Positions 8,501-17,514 of a stretch of 31,712 nt of DNA are shown piece after piece (the first letter of the stretch is position 1; each line of letters begins with the position of its first letter). This stretch comes from Azolla pinnata (lineage: Eukaryota > Streptophyta > Polypodiopsida > Salviniales > Salviniaceae). Where the stretch lies: the NCBI GenBank assembly GCA_037176905.1, contig JBBBWG010026658.1, positions 3,882 through 35,593 of the forward strand, in the 5' to 3' direction. The notes under the pieces are model-generated. The model worked only from the letters and a program-made list of their open reading frames with translations. It had not been told where the DNA came from and did not search any database. The position numbers and the translations under genes are program-made.

Positions 8501-11500
8501 AGGTCATGGACATCATTCAACACAGGTGGATAAGGAAGGTGTATACGTTTAGATGCTGGTAAGATTCCTCTGCAGAGAATACCCGCAGAAGATGAAGATC
8601 TCTTTCTAGTTCCAAGCTCAGTTGTACTTAAACTTCTATCTGCTGGACTTTCAAGACTTCCATCCCATCTTTGCCTCTTGACTTCAGTTGGGCTTGTATA
8701 GTCATTCTCAGCGTTTGCATGAAATCCCGCAATCTTTTCATCCATGTGGTTTTCCTTTTTAGACGCACTGTGTAATTGTGTTCCTGGTCAGAAATAATGC
8801 AAAGTCAGAAGTTGTTATATTATCAATCTGATTCATGAACCTCTGCTGAGAATTCTCATATTTGATGCAGCCCAAGTTTTTCTAAACTATAGGTCAGTGC
8901 CCATCTAGAACCCTTCACATAAGTCCAAATCACTTTGGTGATGAAGAAAATTAGGTATTTGATCGTCTATAGCTTGACCCAATCACGTGGCGCAGAGACA
9001 TTGATGATGGAATCAATCGGGGCCTAATTATCTTATCTATATATAGTTTTTGATTCCAGGTCACATAGTAATGCATTCCTACATTTATGCCTGAATATTA
9101 AAGTCCAGGCAAAGGAGACAGTGTCTGATAATTTCATAAAATAGCGACTCACTTAAATCCTTTCTGTTTGTGACCTCGGACAAGCAAGATCCTAGAGTAG
9201 ATTCTTCAAGCTTCCGGAACACACCAACAATATCATCAACATCAGGTGAAAACTTTGCTTCTGTTTCGAAAACAAGCATCATGTTAGGAAAAATCCAAGT
9301 CTTTTGTTTGTGAAATAACGTAATAAACAACATAAATTCATTTGCACATCATTAGTTCTTACGTCTTGATGTAGCGATTTGTTTGCATCTAGGACATGCT
9401 GATATTTCTTTCATTGAGTGCAACAGGCATGACCTAGACACAATTCAAAAGATCAATTGAGAAAATTGTGAACTTGCGTGTGTTCACTTGTACATAAAAT
9501 ATATAACACTCAGAATGTTAGGACTTCTTTACATGCAGAAGTGATGGTTGCAAGGAAGGCATGCTGGCTTCTCAAGAACACCATGGCTGCAAAAGAAACA
9601 AGGAAATGCTTAGCTATCAGTCGAAATAATGTGAAGAGATCAGCAAACACCTGGTTGCAAGGATCAGTGATATAATCAGCGATTACCACCAAAATTTATA
9701 GGTGTTGCAATTCGTTGTTAAATCTAGTGTAATTAGCGTTGAACGAAACCAGAAAACAAAGATATTTCAACTATTTGAGAGGGAAAAAAAAGGTTCTTCA
9801 CTTCAGACAAGGAATAGAAAAAGCGCACATTTTGCTGGAGCTAATGGCTACGACTTCAACGGTTCATACAGTGAGATCTACAACCCTTTCATACAGTGAG
9901 AATCTACAACACGTTCATACAGTGAGATCTACAATGAGCTAAACGTTTGCATCAATCCAGAAACTAGATTTAGTGCAGCTAAAAATTTCCTAAATCTACA
10001 ATGGGCAGTGTCCATAAAGTAAATATGGATGCCTTCTGCTTGATCCATGGATGCAGCTTGACTCAAGGTTTAAAACCATAACTCCTGACAACACAGCTGT
10101 GCACTTATTTCAATCAAAAGCTGAACTGAATGCAGCCAACACAGTAGAAGGAAGTGTATTCAGCCTAGAGAAAATTAAAACGTGAAACTTAAGAGACACC
10201 ATAATTATACATAAAAATTCAATCTTAGAAACAAAATTCTACAAAGCTTGGGTGCTTAAAACACTCCAGCGGGAAACCCCCTGGCGTTGAGCCTGGAATC
10301 AAGTAGGATATAGTGTTTTTAACAGTTCATCCAGAACAATCAATGTGGATCATGATTGCAACAGACAAAAAAGAAAAACAGCCTTTTGGCTGTTAGTTTA
10401 GGGTGGTTAGGTAAAGAAACCAGAAAGAAATAGCGGTAATCCATTCTACGGATTTGAGATTAATCTGTTGTGCATCCAAAGATTTTGATCAACGCAAGTA
10501 AAATATATTATTTCAAGCGTTACAATCATTGATTAATAGAATAATACTAAAGGTGCAGCAAGCTGGAATAAAGATTCTGAAAAAAGATAGCAAGGATTAC
10601 GTTGGAAACAGAATCAACATATAGCCTACCTGCTGATACATTCAGGGATACACAAGGATTTTGTTTCAATCAAGACAAAGCCATGAAATTTTTAACAGCT
10701 CAAGACAAAGTACTTCATAGTATGGCCTCGGATGAAGCTAAGGACAACATGTCCAACTGTTCTCCATAAACATTTCCATGTAAGGATTGGGCGTGAATCA
10801 GGAAAAACGGAGACCCCTTTTACCTGTTTAAGCGCAGTGAGAGACTTGTAATTACCCTCCAAAAAGGTATAAGAACACAAGGTTTTGGTTCTTAACGCAG
10901 CATACAACAGTAGGACCGATTCCTTTATTCGAAATGAACATGTGAAGCGAAGGCTTGAATCAACTGTTTCTACGGACATATAGACAAGGTTCCCGTTTAA
11001 CCAGAGGCAAAATGCAAAATTTCAGTTGCTCAAACACTGAGCAATAGTAGAAATCAGGGACTCCATTTCATGAAGCAAACTGTATGGAAATAATGAGCAT
11101 TATCAAGAGACAAGCATTTTCCTGGGATATAAGCCAGCATTTTGATCAAAGCAGAAGAAAAGAAAATGTCCAGGAACGTTTCAGTTCTTTGCGTCGTGGC
11201 AAGTGACCGAGCAGTTGTGAATGAATCGAGCCAGAATGTGTAGATTTCAATCTAGGGTCAAGCATCAAGGCAAATAGTATTCTTCATGTAGTTACCGAAG
11301 GGCATCTGTAAGCAGTAGGCTGACCAGAAAAACGAGCCAGCATTACCATGAATGTAAGCTTTGTTATGAGCAGTGTTAAAGCATTTGAAAAGGAGTATTC
11401 GAATGCTTATCAGAAGTGGACAGAGAAAAGGTTGGGAGACAGAATGCTTACCAGATGGAGCAAGAGAGCAGATTCTTGAGTCTACCGAGATGGCGGTGAA

Positions 11501-11546
11501 GATCCGAAGAGGGAGGCGGCCGCGGAGATGGAGTGGAGGAATCCAT
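5564..11546 (-). CDS. BARD1: BARD1/BRCA1-like protein (RING, extended PHD, two BRCT domains), 13 coding segments
   Basis: Exons rebuilt by splice signals and phase: 11452-11546, 9533-9586, 9363-9433, 9153-9260, 8224-8783, 8019-8127, 7819-7919, 7637-7730, 7369-7552, 6583-7125, 6336-6501, 5972-6090, 5564-5890 (843 to 872 aa). Exons 1-3 make a C3HC4 RING: C29, C32, C44, H46, C49, C52, C63, C66. Exons 7-10 make the extended PHD finger (CAFC, HKNCAEWAP, CNVCGLRGA, FHYPCA, CRWD, LCPEH). Exons 10-13 make two BRCT domains (SKWVLCASGL, ARRTFKYL, EGKWILKVDW; GLRFYFMG, HIWILDSVAAYELQPF). The architecture is that of plant BARD1 and BRCA1, nuclear E3 ligase partners in homologous-recombination repair; plant BARD1 (ROW1) also controls WUS in Arabidopsis. 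The C terminus looks more like BARD1 than BRCA1 to me, but the symbol is tentative. The first intron is 1.87 kb. All phases agree except at 7731-7818, where the reading frame continues only if the stretch is retained or spliced atypically. A remnant copy lies at 1760-1935. Confidence 0.85.
7731..7818 (-). other. Ambiguous 88-nt intron or retained segment in the BARD1-like gene
   Basis: Homology to the extended PHD finger predicts that codons ...CDSQ join to ...GTMIHY. The apparent donor is CAG|GCAAGG (a GC donor) and the apparent acceptor TTGCAG|GAACG. Joining them gives a stop within three codons, because one base too few remains. The 88 nt between are free of stops and keep the frame if retained, adding about 30 residues inside the zinc-binding module. 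A stronger pyrimidine-rich acceptor (tttcag) at about 7763-7768 does not fix the phase either. Confidence 0.6.
9587..11451 (-). other. Large first intron of the BARD1-like gene
   Basis: The donor GTAAGC follows the second Cys codon of the RING (TG|gtaagc), and the acceptor TTGCAG precedes CCATGG. No other gene is recognised in this stretch. The only structure seen is the small repeat at 9862-9938. The short ORFs here show no family resemblance. Confidence 0.7.
9862..9938. repeat. Three tandem copies of a 25-26-bp unit
   Basis: ttcatacagtgagatctacaa recurs at 9863, 9888 and 9914 with one or two changes. It lies in the first intron of the BARD1-like gene. Confidence 0.8.
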
Positions 11547-11687
11547 GGAGTTGTGGAGCCGAAAAAGGAATGAAAAGCGCGCGAGGGAGAGGGAGAGGGA
11601 GAGAAAGAGAAAGAGAAAGAGAGGTTCACACAGAGAGCTGCAGAGCTTCCATCGCCATGCTCGACTTCCTTTCCTTCTCCTGCTTCT

Positions 11688-11719
<32 letters not shown>

Positions 11720-12438
11720 GGCTGCTGCTTCGTCGTCGTCGTCGTCGTCGTCGTCGTCTTCTGCTTCTCGGTTTTCAAATGTTTGAAGAAACACTGCTCC
11801 CGCCAAAAACCAGGTTTTTGAAATTCGTCGCGGGGCCCCTTCCCGCCAGCGCCCCGTCCCAAAATTTACCAAGATGCCCTTCTTCTTCTTCCTTCTTCTT
11901 CTTCTTCTTCTTCTTCTTCTTCTTCTTCTTCTTCTTCTATTCATACCGCGTTTTTCTTGGTTTGCTTTTTGTTCTTTCGTTTTGCTTTTCGCGTTTCTTT
12001 TTGCTGTTTGTTGTTTCTCTTGGTCCCCTCTTCTTCTTCCTTCTTCTTCCTTCTTCCTTCTTCGATTCATACCGCGTTTTGCTTGTTTTGCTTTTTGTTT
12101 TTTTGTTTGCGTTTTGTTCTTTCGTTTTGCTTTTTGCGTTTTGCTGTTTGTTGTTTCTCTTCGTCCCTTCTTCTTCTTCTTCCTTCTTCTTCGATTTCAT
12201 ACCGCGTTTTTCTTGTTTGCTTTTTGTTTTTTTGCTTTGCTTTCTGTTCTGTCGTTTTGCTCTTTGCGTTTTTTTGCTGTTTGTTGGTTTGTTGTTGTTT
12301 CTGCTCTTTCTTTGCGTTTGCAGAAAAACGCAACTCTCTCTCGCTCGCTCTATTTATGCAGCAGCGGCGCAGCAGCTGCAGGCGAAGACGACGACGACGA
12401 CGACGAAGAAGAAGACGACGACGAAGAAGAAGACGACG
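11547..12438. promoter_or_regulatory. Shared divergent intergenic region built of microsatellites and a minisatellite
   Basis: This 892-bp region separates the ATGs of the minus-strand BARD1-like gene and the plus-strand dirigent gene. From left to right it holds a gagagaaagag purine tract (11580-11625), CTG and GTC triplet runs (11685-11770), a (CTT)n run (11877-11936), three copies of a 128-bp minisatellite (11937-12330) and a pyrimidine run before a TATA-like tatttatg (12351-12358). Both promoters should lie here. GA/CT-rich tracts are common in plant core promoters, but the roles are inferred. Confidence 0.55.
11937..12330. repeat. 128-bp minisatellite, three copies, each ending in a CTT microsatellite
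   Basis: Each unit starts with attcataccgcgttttt (11938, 12065, 12195), continues with tttgctttttgttctttcgttttgc and tgctgtttgttgtttctct, and ends in a run of cttctt and ccttctt. The period is about 127-131 bp. The tract is pyrimidine-rich on the plus strand and carries few stop codons, which explains the long spurious ORFs through it. Confidence 0.85.
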
Positions 12439-13269
12439 ATGAGCGGAGTGGCGGCGGCGGCGGCGGCGGCGTTGTGCGTGATGCTGTTGCTGTTGCTGTC
12501 GCTGTCGATGCTAACGGCGGCGGCGGCGGAGGAGCAGACGATGAGCGGCGGCGCCGCCTTCACCGACGGCGATGGCGGGCGGCCGTCGCGCATCACGGTG
12601 TACCTGCGCATCTACAGGGAGATCAACTTCGTGGAGCTGGCGCGCACCAGCAACGGGAGCAGCGGCGCGGCGGCGGAGGAGGAGGGGGAAGGGTACGGGG
12701 CGGTGAACGGGGTGCTGCGGGCAGTGGACGTGGTGGCGACGGCGGGGCCCGCGGCGACGACGCCCGTGCTCGGATCCGTGCACGGGCTCGCATTCCAGGC
12801 AATGGCGAGGGCCTCTGCATCGATCACCTCCTCACCACAATCACCATCTCCATCATCATCACCATCATCATCATCACAATCATCGTCATCACCATCACCA
12901 TCAGCAGCAGGAGCCGCAGCATCATCACCATCACCATCATCACCATCAGCAGCAGCAGCAGCGTCGGGCGATGGCGGCGGCGGCGATGTCGACCTGATCT
13001 TCCCGGCGGCGGGGCGCGAGTCGCTGCTGGAGGCGGTGGAGTACGACGACGGCGAGCACCGCGGCACCATAGCCCTGCACGGCCACATGAGCTTCCCGCC
13101 CGCGCCCGACGACGAGGTCGCCGTCGTCGGGGGCACGCGCTCCTTCCGCTGCGCGCAGGGCTACGCGCGCCCCGCGCTCCTCTCCATCTCCGCCTCCTCC
13201 CCGACCTTCGTCCTCTTCCGCTGGGAAATCCACCTCTTCTACCCCCCGCTTCCTCACTGCCGCCCGTGA
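12439..13269 (+). CDS. Dirigent-family protein with signal peptide and a Ser/Ala/Pro-rich insert
   Basis: Start ATG at 12439; 276 codons, no intron. Residues 1-34 form a signal peptide (MSGVAAAAAAALCVMLLLL), so the product is secreted to the apoplast. The dirigent barrel starts at RITVYLR (about 55) and includes VDVVATAG, the motif AVVGGTRSFRCAQGYA near the C terminus (family pattern VVGGTG.F..A.G) and the last strand TFVLFRWEIHLFY. Dirigent proteins direct stereospecific coupling of phenoxy radicals in lignan and lignin-like metabolism; the substrate here is unknown. A region of about 60 residues of Ser, Ala and Pro (about 130-185), encoded by atcatcacc-type repeats, interrupts the domain. 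The family norm is about 180-200 residues, so the insert and leader explain the extra length. The gene is very GC-rich compared with its neighbours. The reading frame is open for 302 codons upstream of this ATG only because of the repeats. Confidence 0.75.
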   Translation: MSGVAAAAAAALCVMLLLLLSLSMLTAAAAEEQTMSGGAAFTDGDGGRPSRITVYLRIYREINFVELARTSNGSSGAAAEEEGEGYGAVNGVLRAVDVVATAGPAATTPVLGSVHGLAFQAMARASASITSSPQSPSPSSSPSSSSQSSSSPSPSAAGAAASSPSPSSPSAAAAASGDGGGGDVDLIFPAAGRESLLEAVEYDDGEHRGTIALHGHMSFPPAPDDEVAVVGGTRSFRCAQGYARPALLSISASSPTFVLFRWEIHLFYPPLPHCRP

Positions 13270-13870
13270 CTCTCCGCTGCGACCTACGTATTCGTACGCG
13301 TACGTCGCGTGCCGGCGCCGTACCGTACGCGAGCAGCGCCGTATATATACGCCCTGCCCTCTTCGGGCATTCTTTCGTCGCGCCTTCTTTTTTTTTTTTT
13401 TGTCCCCCCTTCGCCGTAGCTGCTTTCCCGCCCGTACCGTATTCTCGTACGCGTACATTGCTCATGTAACGTAAACGCGCCATCCGTATCCGTGTATTAT
13501 ACGCCCGATCCCGCCCCCGTGTACGAGGACCAAGCACCTGGTTGTAGGTCCTTTTTTTTTTTGCCCTCCGTATAGCGTATCTATCCGTAGTGCCGTATTC
13601 TCGTACGGGTGTCTCCGTACACGTACCGGATCCTCCGGATCGGTCTTGGCTTGTCCCCCTCTCCAATGTATCCTGTCGTCGGCTTTAAGAATAAGCCGGA
13701 CTTTTGTACCGTATTTTCGTATGCGTACCTCTTTGCATGCGTGTCTATGCCAGTATCGTATATGTGCATGCGATGTAGATGCGTACACCGGATCCCTGTA
13801 TCAGGACATGGTTTTGTTCTGCTTTTTTTCCCCTGATAATGTATCCTGTTGTTCGTTTGTTGGTTGTAAG
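13270..13870. repeat. Degenerate tandem repeat rich in TACG motifs downstream of the dirigent gene
   Basis: Variants of ccgtattctcgtacgcgtac occur near 13282, 13435, 13591 and 13707. A second shared block, ctcc-aatgtatcctgt-gtcg-ttaagaat, occurs near 13661-13692 and 13836-13874. Poly-T runs follow the repeated ggtcc motif (13548). The unit length is roughly 115-170 bp. No gene is seen; the Arg- and Tyr-rich ORFs here are products of the repeat. Confidence 0.55.
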
Positions 13871-14780
13871 AATTAGGACAAATTGAGTTTGACTTCACAA
13901 AGGATCCCTCTTGAGGAAGGGAGGGCACGAGAATATGTTTTTAGTACAATTTTTTGTATCGAAACGTGTTATGAAAAATAGATTGATTGATAGATCATGA
14001 AGCAAGATGATCAAAGCCACTGATTAAAGAGCGATCAGGATATTAACTTGGATCACTGATTAGCATATTGATATAATCTCAAGGCAGAGCTCGTAGGCTA
14101 TGCTCTTGTGTGTAGAGTATAAAAATCGATCAAGATACATCAGATAGATGATGGGATGCTCGTAGGATAACCTCTTGTGTGTATAACCCATCAGATAGAT
14201 GATGGGATGCATACATGCTATTCACATCATAGCTTGTTAATTGGGTGCTTAAGTCTGAGATATGTATAGCATGACTCTAGTCATGCAGGCATCGGTTTCT
14301 ATAGTGACTCACTACATGCATGTGTTCATAACAATATGTTTTTTGTTTTATTTTGCTTAATCGTCGAGTCCGTGAAATCGATCCTCGTACAATTCGCATT
14401 TCTCTCATTCCCCTACATGTCAGCTCGGGGTTTGTAGACTCGATCGATCGGGACTTTCGAAAGGTTTGTTGTTCACAACTTGCAACTCGCAATTTCCGAA
14501 CCAAAACGTGTGCTAATGTCGATCTCGATTAACTGCGGCAACAGAGCATGCAACCGCTGCGAGCACGGAACCAATGAGTCCTCCGATCGAAAAGATGGCA
14601 GCAAAAGTGCAGTGAAGCAGAGAGACTGCTCCCTACAAAAGCAGACCATGGACAGATAGATGCGTTCAAACTCGCGAGTGCCCTCTTGGCAGCATCACGA
14701 GCCAGCTTGATGGCAGCATCACATCATCGGATGGGTTCGCTTGTCATTGCGAACAGCACCGTATGCATCCCATGACAATA
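13871..14780. other. Intergenic stretch without a recognised gene
   Basis: This is AT-richer DNA between the dirigent and F-box genes. It contains the small repeat at 14089-14212 and two copies of ggcagcatcac near 14689 and 14713. No ORF here has a recognisable domain. Confidence 0.6.
14089..14212. repeat. Two tandem units of 69 and about 54 bp
   Basis: gctcgtagg and ctcttgtgtgta recur at 14089 and 14158, and catcagatagatgatgggatgc recurs exactly at about 14139 and 14188. The second unit lacks about 20 bp of the first. Confidence 0.85.
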
Positions 14781-14789
14781 TCAGACCAG

Positions 14790-15035
14790 ACCATGGAGCT
14801 CATGTGACCATCCATGGCTATGCCTGCATGGTCAGGAGCACATACATCACCACATGGATGGAGCCTACCAATCTTCATGTGACCATGGCTATGCCTGCAT
14901 GGCCATGATCACATACATCACCACATGGAGCCTGCCATGGTCATGAGCACATACATCACCACATGGAGCTTGCCAATCTCATGTGACCATGCACATACAT
15001 CCATCACCACATGGTGTTGTCATCTTGGCAACACT
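14790..15035. repeat. CATG-rich minisatellite upstream of the F-box gene, about 4 units
   Basis: Units combine catgtgaccatggctatgcctgcatgg with agcacatacatcaccacatggagcc. The cacatacatcaccacatgg core occurs near 14839, 14910, 14946 and 14992 (the last with one insertion). The final unit grades into a catacatacat microsatellite at about 15040-15072. Confidence 0.8.
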
Positions 15036-15113
15036 ATATGCACATACATACATGCACACATACATACATACATGACTTCCTTGTGTTCTTCTTCATTCTT
15101 TTTCTGCAGAGAA

Positions 15114-15122
15114 TATATATAT
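15114..15122 (+). promoter_or_regulatory. Possible TATA box for the F-box transcript
   Basis: atatatatatg lies in gagaatatatatatgtac, about 340 bp upstream of the F-box ATG and just upstream of the 106-codon upstream ORF. The motif is simple sequence, so confidence is low. Confidence 0.3.
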
Positions 15123-15136
15123 GTACATGGGCGGCC

Positions 15137-15457
15137 ATGGCGGAGCTCGAGAAGAGGGGAAGAATACACAGACGATCGGAGGAAGCTTCCCTCGCCTGGA
15201 TCTCTGCTTCCTTGCTTGGGATTCTGCCGCTCCTTCTCCCCTCCCGCCTCCCATCGCCGCTGAGACCCTCTGGTTCTTCTTTCCATAGCCGGCCATCATC
15301 GGATGATGGCTATGAAGCCGCCCCATTCAGGGGCGATGGTGAACAGAAGAAGCGTCCGGAGCTCGGATCCAGGCGGAGCTTCCATTTGGGTCCGTCCGTT
15401 TCGCATATTCCCATCGTGGGCTCTTTGAATTCCCGTCGCTGCTCCAACGCTTCTTGA
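15137..15457 (+). CDS. 106-codon upstream ORF ending one base before the F-box start
   Basis: It starts at ATG 15137 (MAELEKRGRIHRR) and stops at TGA 15455-15457; the F-box ATG is at 15459, so the order is TGA-T-ATG. The product has a hydrophobic stretch near residues 19-37 and no domain I recognise. It may be a long upstream ORF that limits translation of the F-box protein. It may also simply be open 5' UTR sequence, because the region is GC-rich with few stops. No neighbour or homologue supports a function. Confidence 0.3.
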   Translation: MAELEKRGRIHRRSEEASLAWISASLLGILPLLLPSRLPSPLRPSGSSFHSRPSSDDGYEAAPFRGDGEQKKRPELGSRRSFHLGPSVSHIPIVGSLNSRRCSNAS

Positions 15458-15458
15458 T

Positions 15459-16736
15459 ATGTCCGTGGCTATGGCGACAGGTCTAGAACAGTGCGAGCTC
15501 CGCTTGTCGGATCGCGCATCCGCCTCGCCGAGGAGACCCGAGATCAAGATCTCTGGTAACGATTTCTCTTTCCTTCTCCCCTCTAGGTCATGCAGTGGAC
15601 CCCATCCATTCGGCAGCGAAGATGTCGACGACGACGACGACGAAGAAGAAGAAGAAGAAGAAGAAGAAGCAGCAGCGGAGGTATCACTGGATGCAGAGCT
15701 ATGGAGGAAGATCCCCGCGGAGCTTCTGGAAAGAATCGTCGCAAAGCTTCCGGTAACTTCCATTCTCCGATTCCGGTCGGTTTGCCGGAGATGGAACGAG
15801 ATCCCGTTCGACAGGAGATTCCACGAGATGCAGCCGCATCTCGCGGGAGCTTGCCCTCCGTTCCTGGGCCCGGAGAGCGACATCTTGTACATCGAGGGCT
15901 CGGGGAAGTGGAAATCCATCCCCTTCCACTTCTTGCCTTCGAAGGATGTGATCCTCGAGGCCTCGGGAGGCGGGGTTCTCTTGTTATCCAAGAGCAACCT
16001 CGTGAGCCGCTTGGTCGAGGTCTTCTTCATGTGCAATCCCATCACAAGGCAATGGTTTGAGCTCACCAGGGGCGCGATTCGATTCGTCAGCGCGGCTTGC
16101 ATCGACGTGGATCACCGTAGCCTGGATTTCAACGTAGTGGTGGCGGGGTGGATCGACAGGTTCGATCGCTACATGGGGCGCTCGCCATTGATCGAGGCCT
16201 ACGACTCCACGAATCGTCGGTGGAGCATAGTGCTAGATTCATGGGACGACAACTTCTTCCAGCTGCGAGGGGTCGCGTTGCTGGGAGGAATCGTCTACTT
16301 AGCCGTGCATTCGCGGAACGGCTTCGATGGCGTGAAAGTGCTGGCCTTGCGCCTCCGCGATCGCGCCGCCACGGAAGTGTGCGGGGATTTCGGCCGTGGC
16401 TCAAAGTTCCACTGTTTTGGGCAGTTTCGCAGCGATCTCATCGCTGTGGTGCAAAGGCCGGAGACCAAGGTGATAGAGATATGGCAGCTCAAGCAACGGG
16501 AGAGCGAGTGGATGGTTGTGGATAGGCTAGCCGAGGAGAAGCTCAGCTCATTCTCCACTGCTACCATTGCAGGAGGCTTTGTGTTTTTCAACTACTACGA
16601 CGAGCCCCTTGCTCTCTATGACATTTGCGATCACAAGTGGCGATGGGTTGATTTCCCCCCTGGCCGCAAGTATTGGGCCGGAGTGCGCCCATTAGCGTTC
16701 CAGCCCAGCTTTGTGCCGCTCAAGTGGAAGCATTGA
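15459..16736 (+). CDS. F-box protein with kelch-like C-terminal half
   Basis: A single exon of 425 codons starting MSVAMATGLEQ. Residues 54-72 are a run of Asp and Glu from GAC/GAA triplets. The F-box follows at about 80-122 (LWRKIPAELLERIVAKLP, ILRFRSVCRRWNEI), a typical Skp1-binding helix set. The rest has beta-propeller-like segments of the F-box/kelch type (CNPITRQWFEL, IEAYDSTNRRWSIV, LALYDICDHKWRWVDFPP). Expected role: the substrate-recognition subunit of an SCF ubiquitin ligase; the substrate is unknown. Plant F-box/kelch proteins of this size and intronless layout are common. A second ATG is at codon 5. The frame ends 11 bases before the assembly gap, so the 3' UTR is not visible. Confidence 0.9.
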   Translation: MSVAMATGLEQCELRLSDRASASPRRPEIKISGNDFSFLLPSRSCSGPHPFGSEDVDDDDDEEEEEEEEEAAAEVSLDAELWRKIPAELLERIVAKLPVTSILRFRSVCRRWNEIPFDRRFHEMQPHLAGACPPFLGPESDILYIEGSGKWKSIPFHFLPSKDVILEASGGGVLLLSKSNLVSRLVEVFFMCNPITRQWFELTRGAIRFVSAACIDVDHRSLDFNVVVAGWIDRFDRYMGRSPLIEAYDSTNRRWSIVLDSWDDNFFQLRGVALLGGIVYLAVHSRNGFDGVKVLALRLRDRAATEVCGDFGRGSKFHCFGQFRSDLIAVVQRPETKVIEIWQLKQRESEWMVVDRLAEEKLSSFSTATIAGGFVFFNYYDEPLALYDICDHKWRWVDFPPGRKYWAGVRPLAFQPSFVPLKWKH

Positions 16737-16747
16737 CTGCATATGGA

Positions 16748-16847
16748 NNNNNNNNNNNNNNNNNNNNNNNNNNNNNNNNNNNNNNNNNNNNNNNNNNNNN
16801 NNNNNNNNNNNNNNNNNNNNNNNNNNNNNNNNNNNNNNNNNNNNNNN
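16748..16847. other. Assembly gap, exactly 100 N
   Basis: A run of 100 undetermined bases starts 11 bp after the F-box stop codon. A length of exactly 100 is the usual placeholder for a gap of unknown size, so true distances across it are unknown. Confidence 0.95.
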
Positions 16848-17514
16848 GGCTTCATCCCATACATCAGACACTCGTTTTGAATATCATGCCTCCAATAACT
16901 TTGAAAAAGACCATTTGTTTATCGTGTAGATAAGAGAATCAATGTAAGCTGCTGTAGTAAGATTTGAACTCCAAATTCGATGTCAGCGTTCCTTACAGAA
17001 ATAAGGAGAGAAAACAACAAATCCATACCCACATAAGAACACCGAGGAGCTTAGAAATTCTGCATTTTTTTCATTGAGAAAGGAAGTTAAACTTGATGGC
17101 ACTGTTCTTCAAATTAGGGTTATGGCTTCAGGTTACACCACCTCATGGGGCTACTTGTGAGGGCTGGCTGAACCAAAGTATTAGGGTTACAGAAAGCTTA
17201 TGACTACTGATGAGCCCTAGAAAGTACTAACTTTAAAATGATTTAACTGCCAAATTTGTGCTCCAATGGCTTTTTTTCTCAAAGCTTGATAGCTATGGAT
17301 CCAGGGCCTGTACAAGCTTGAAGTCTGGCAACCAATAGACCAGAACAGTTTTACAATCTTCTACATACGTTTTGGAGACTTGACAAACTTACAACTGTTA
17401 CATGCCAAGTTTGAATCAATCTAGCTAGCACCTACCTCACAAAAGCTAAATCTGATTATGTTACAGAATTCTTTATGACTACACAATCACAAGCGACTTC
17501 CAAATATGCAATCC
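16848..17514. other. Spacer between the gap and the APLF-like gene, no gene seen
   Basis: AT-rich sequence without a recognisable ORF. The convergent ends of the F-box gene (plus) and the APLF-like gene (minus) flank it. It probably holds the 3' UTR of the latter. Scattered attaggg motifs (near 17115 and 17182) are single. Confidence 0.55.

Noticed and set aside
11533-12438. A 302-codon in-frame opening upstream of the dirigent ATG (578 codons in all)
   Set aside because: It runs through CTG, GTC and CTT repeats that lack stops in this frame. A clear signal peptide starts at the ATG at 12439.
11874-13469. A 531-codon plus-strand ORF overlapping the dirigent gene
   Set aside because: It is a Phe/Leu- then Arg-rich shadow of the repeat tract and of the GC-rich dirigent CDS in another frame, with no domain.
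12824-13666. Minus-strand ORFs opposite the dirigent gene (280, 174 and 170 codons)
   Set aside because: Arg/Ala-rich composition follows from the GC-rich coding strand. No motif, and they run into the TACG repeat.
15296-16102. A 268-codon minus-strand ORF opposite the F-box gene
   Set aside because: A shadow of the F-box coding strand with poly-Ser from the Asp/Glu triplets.
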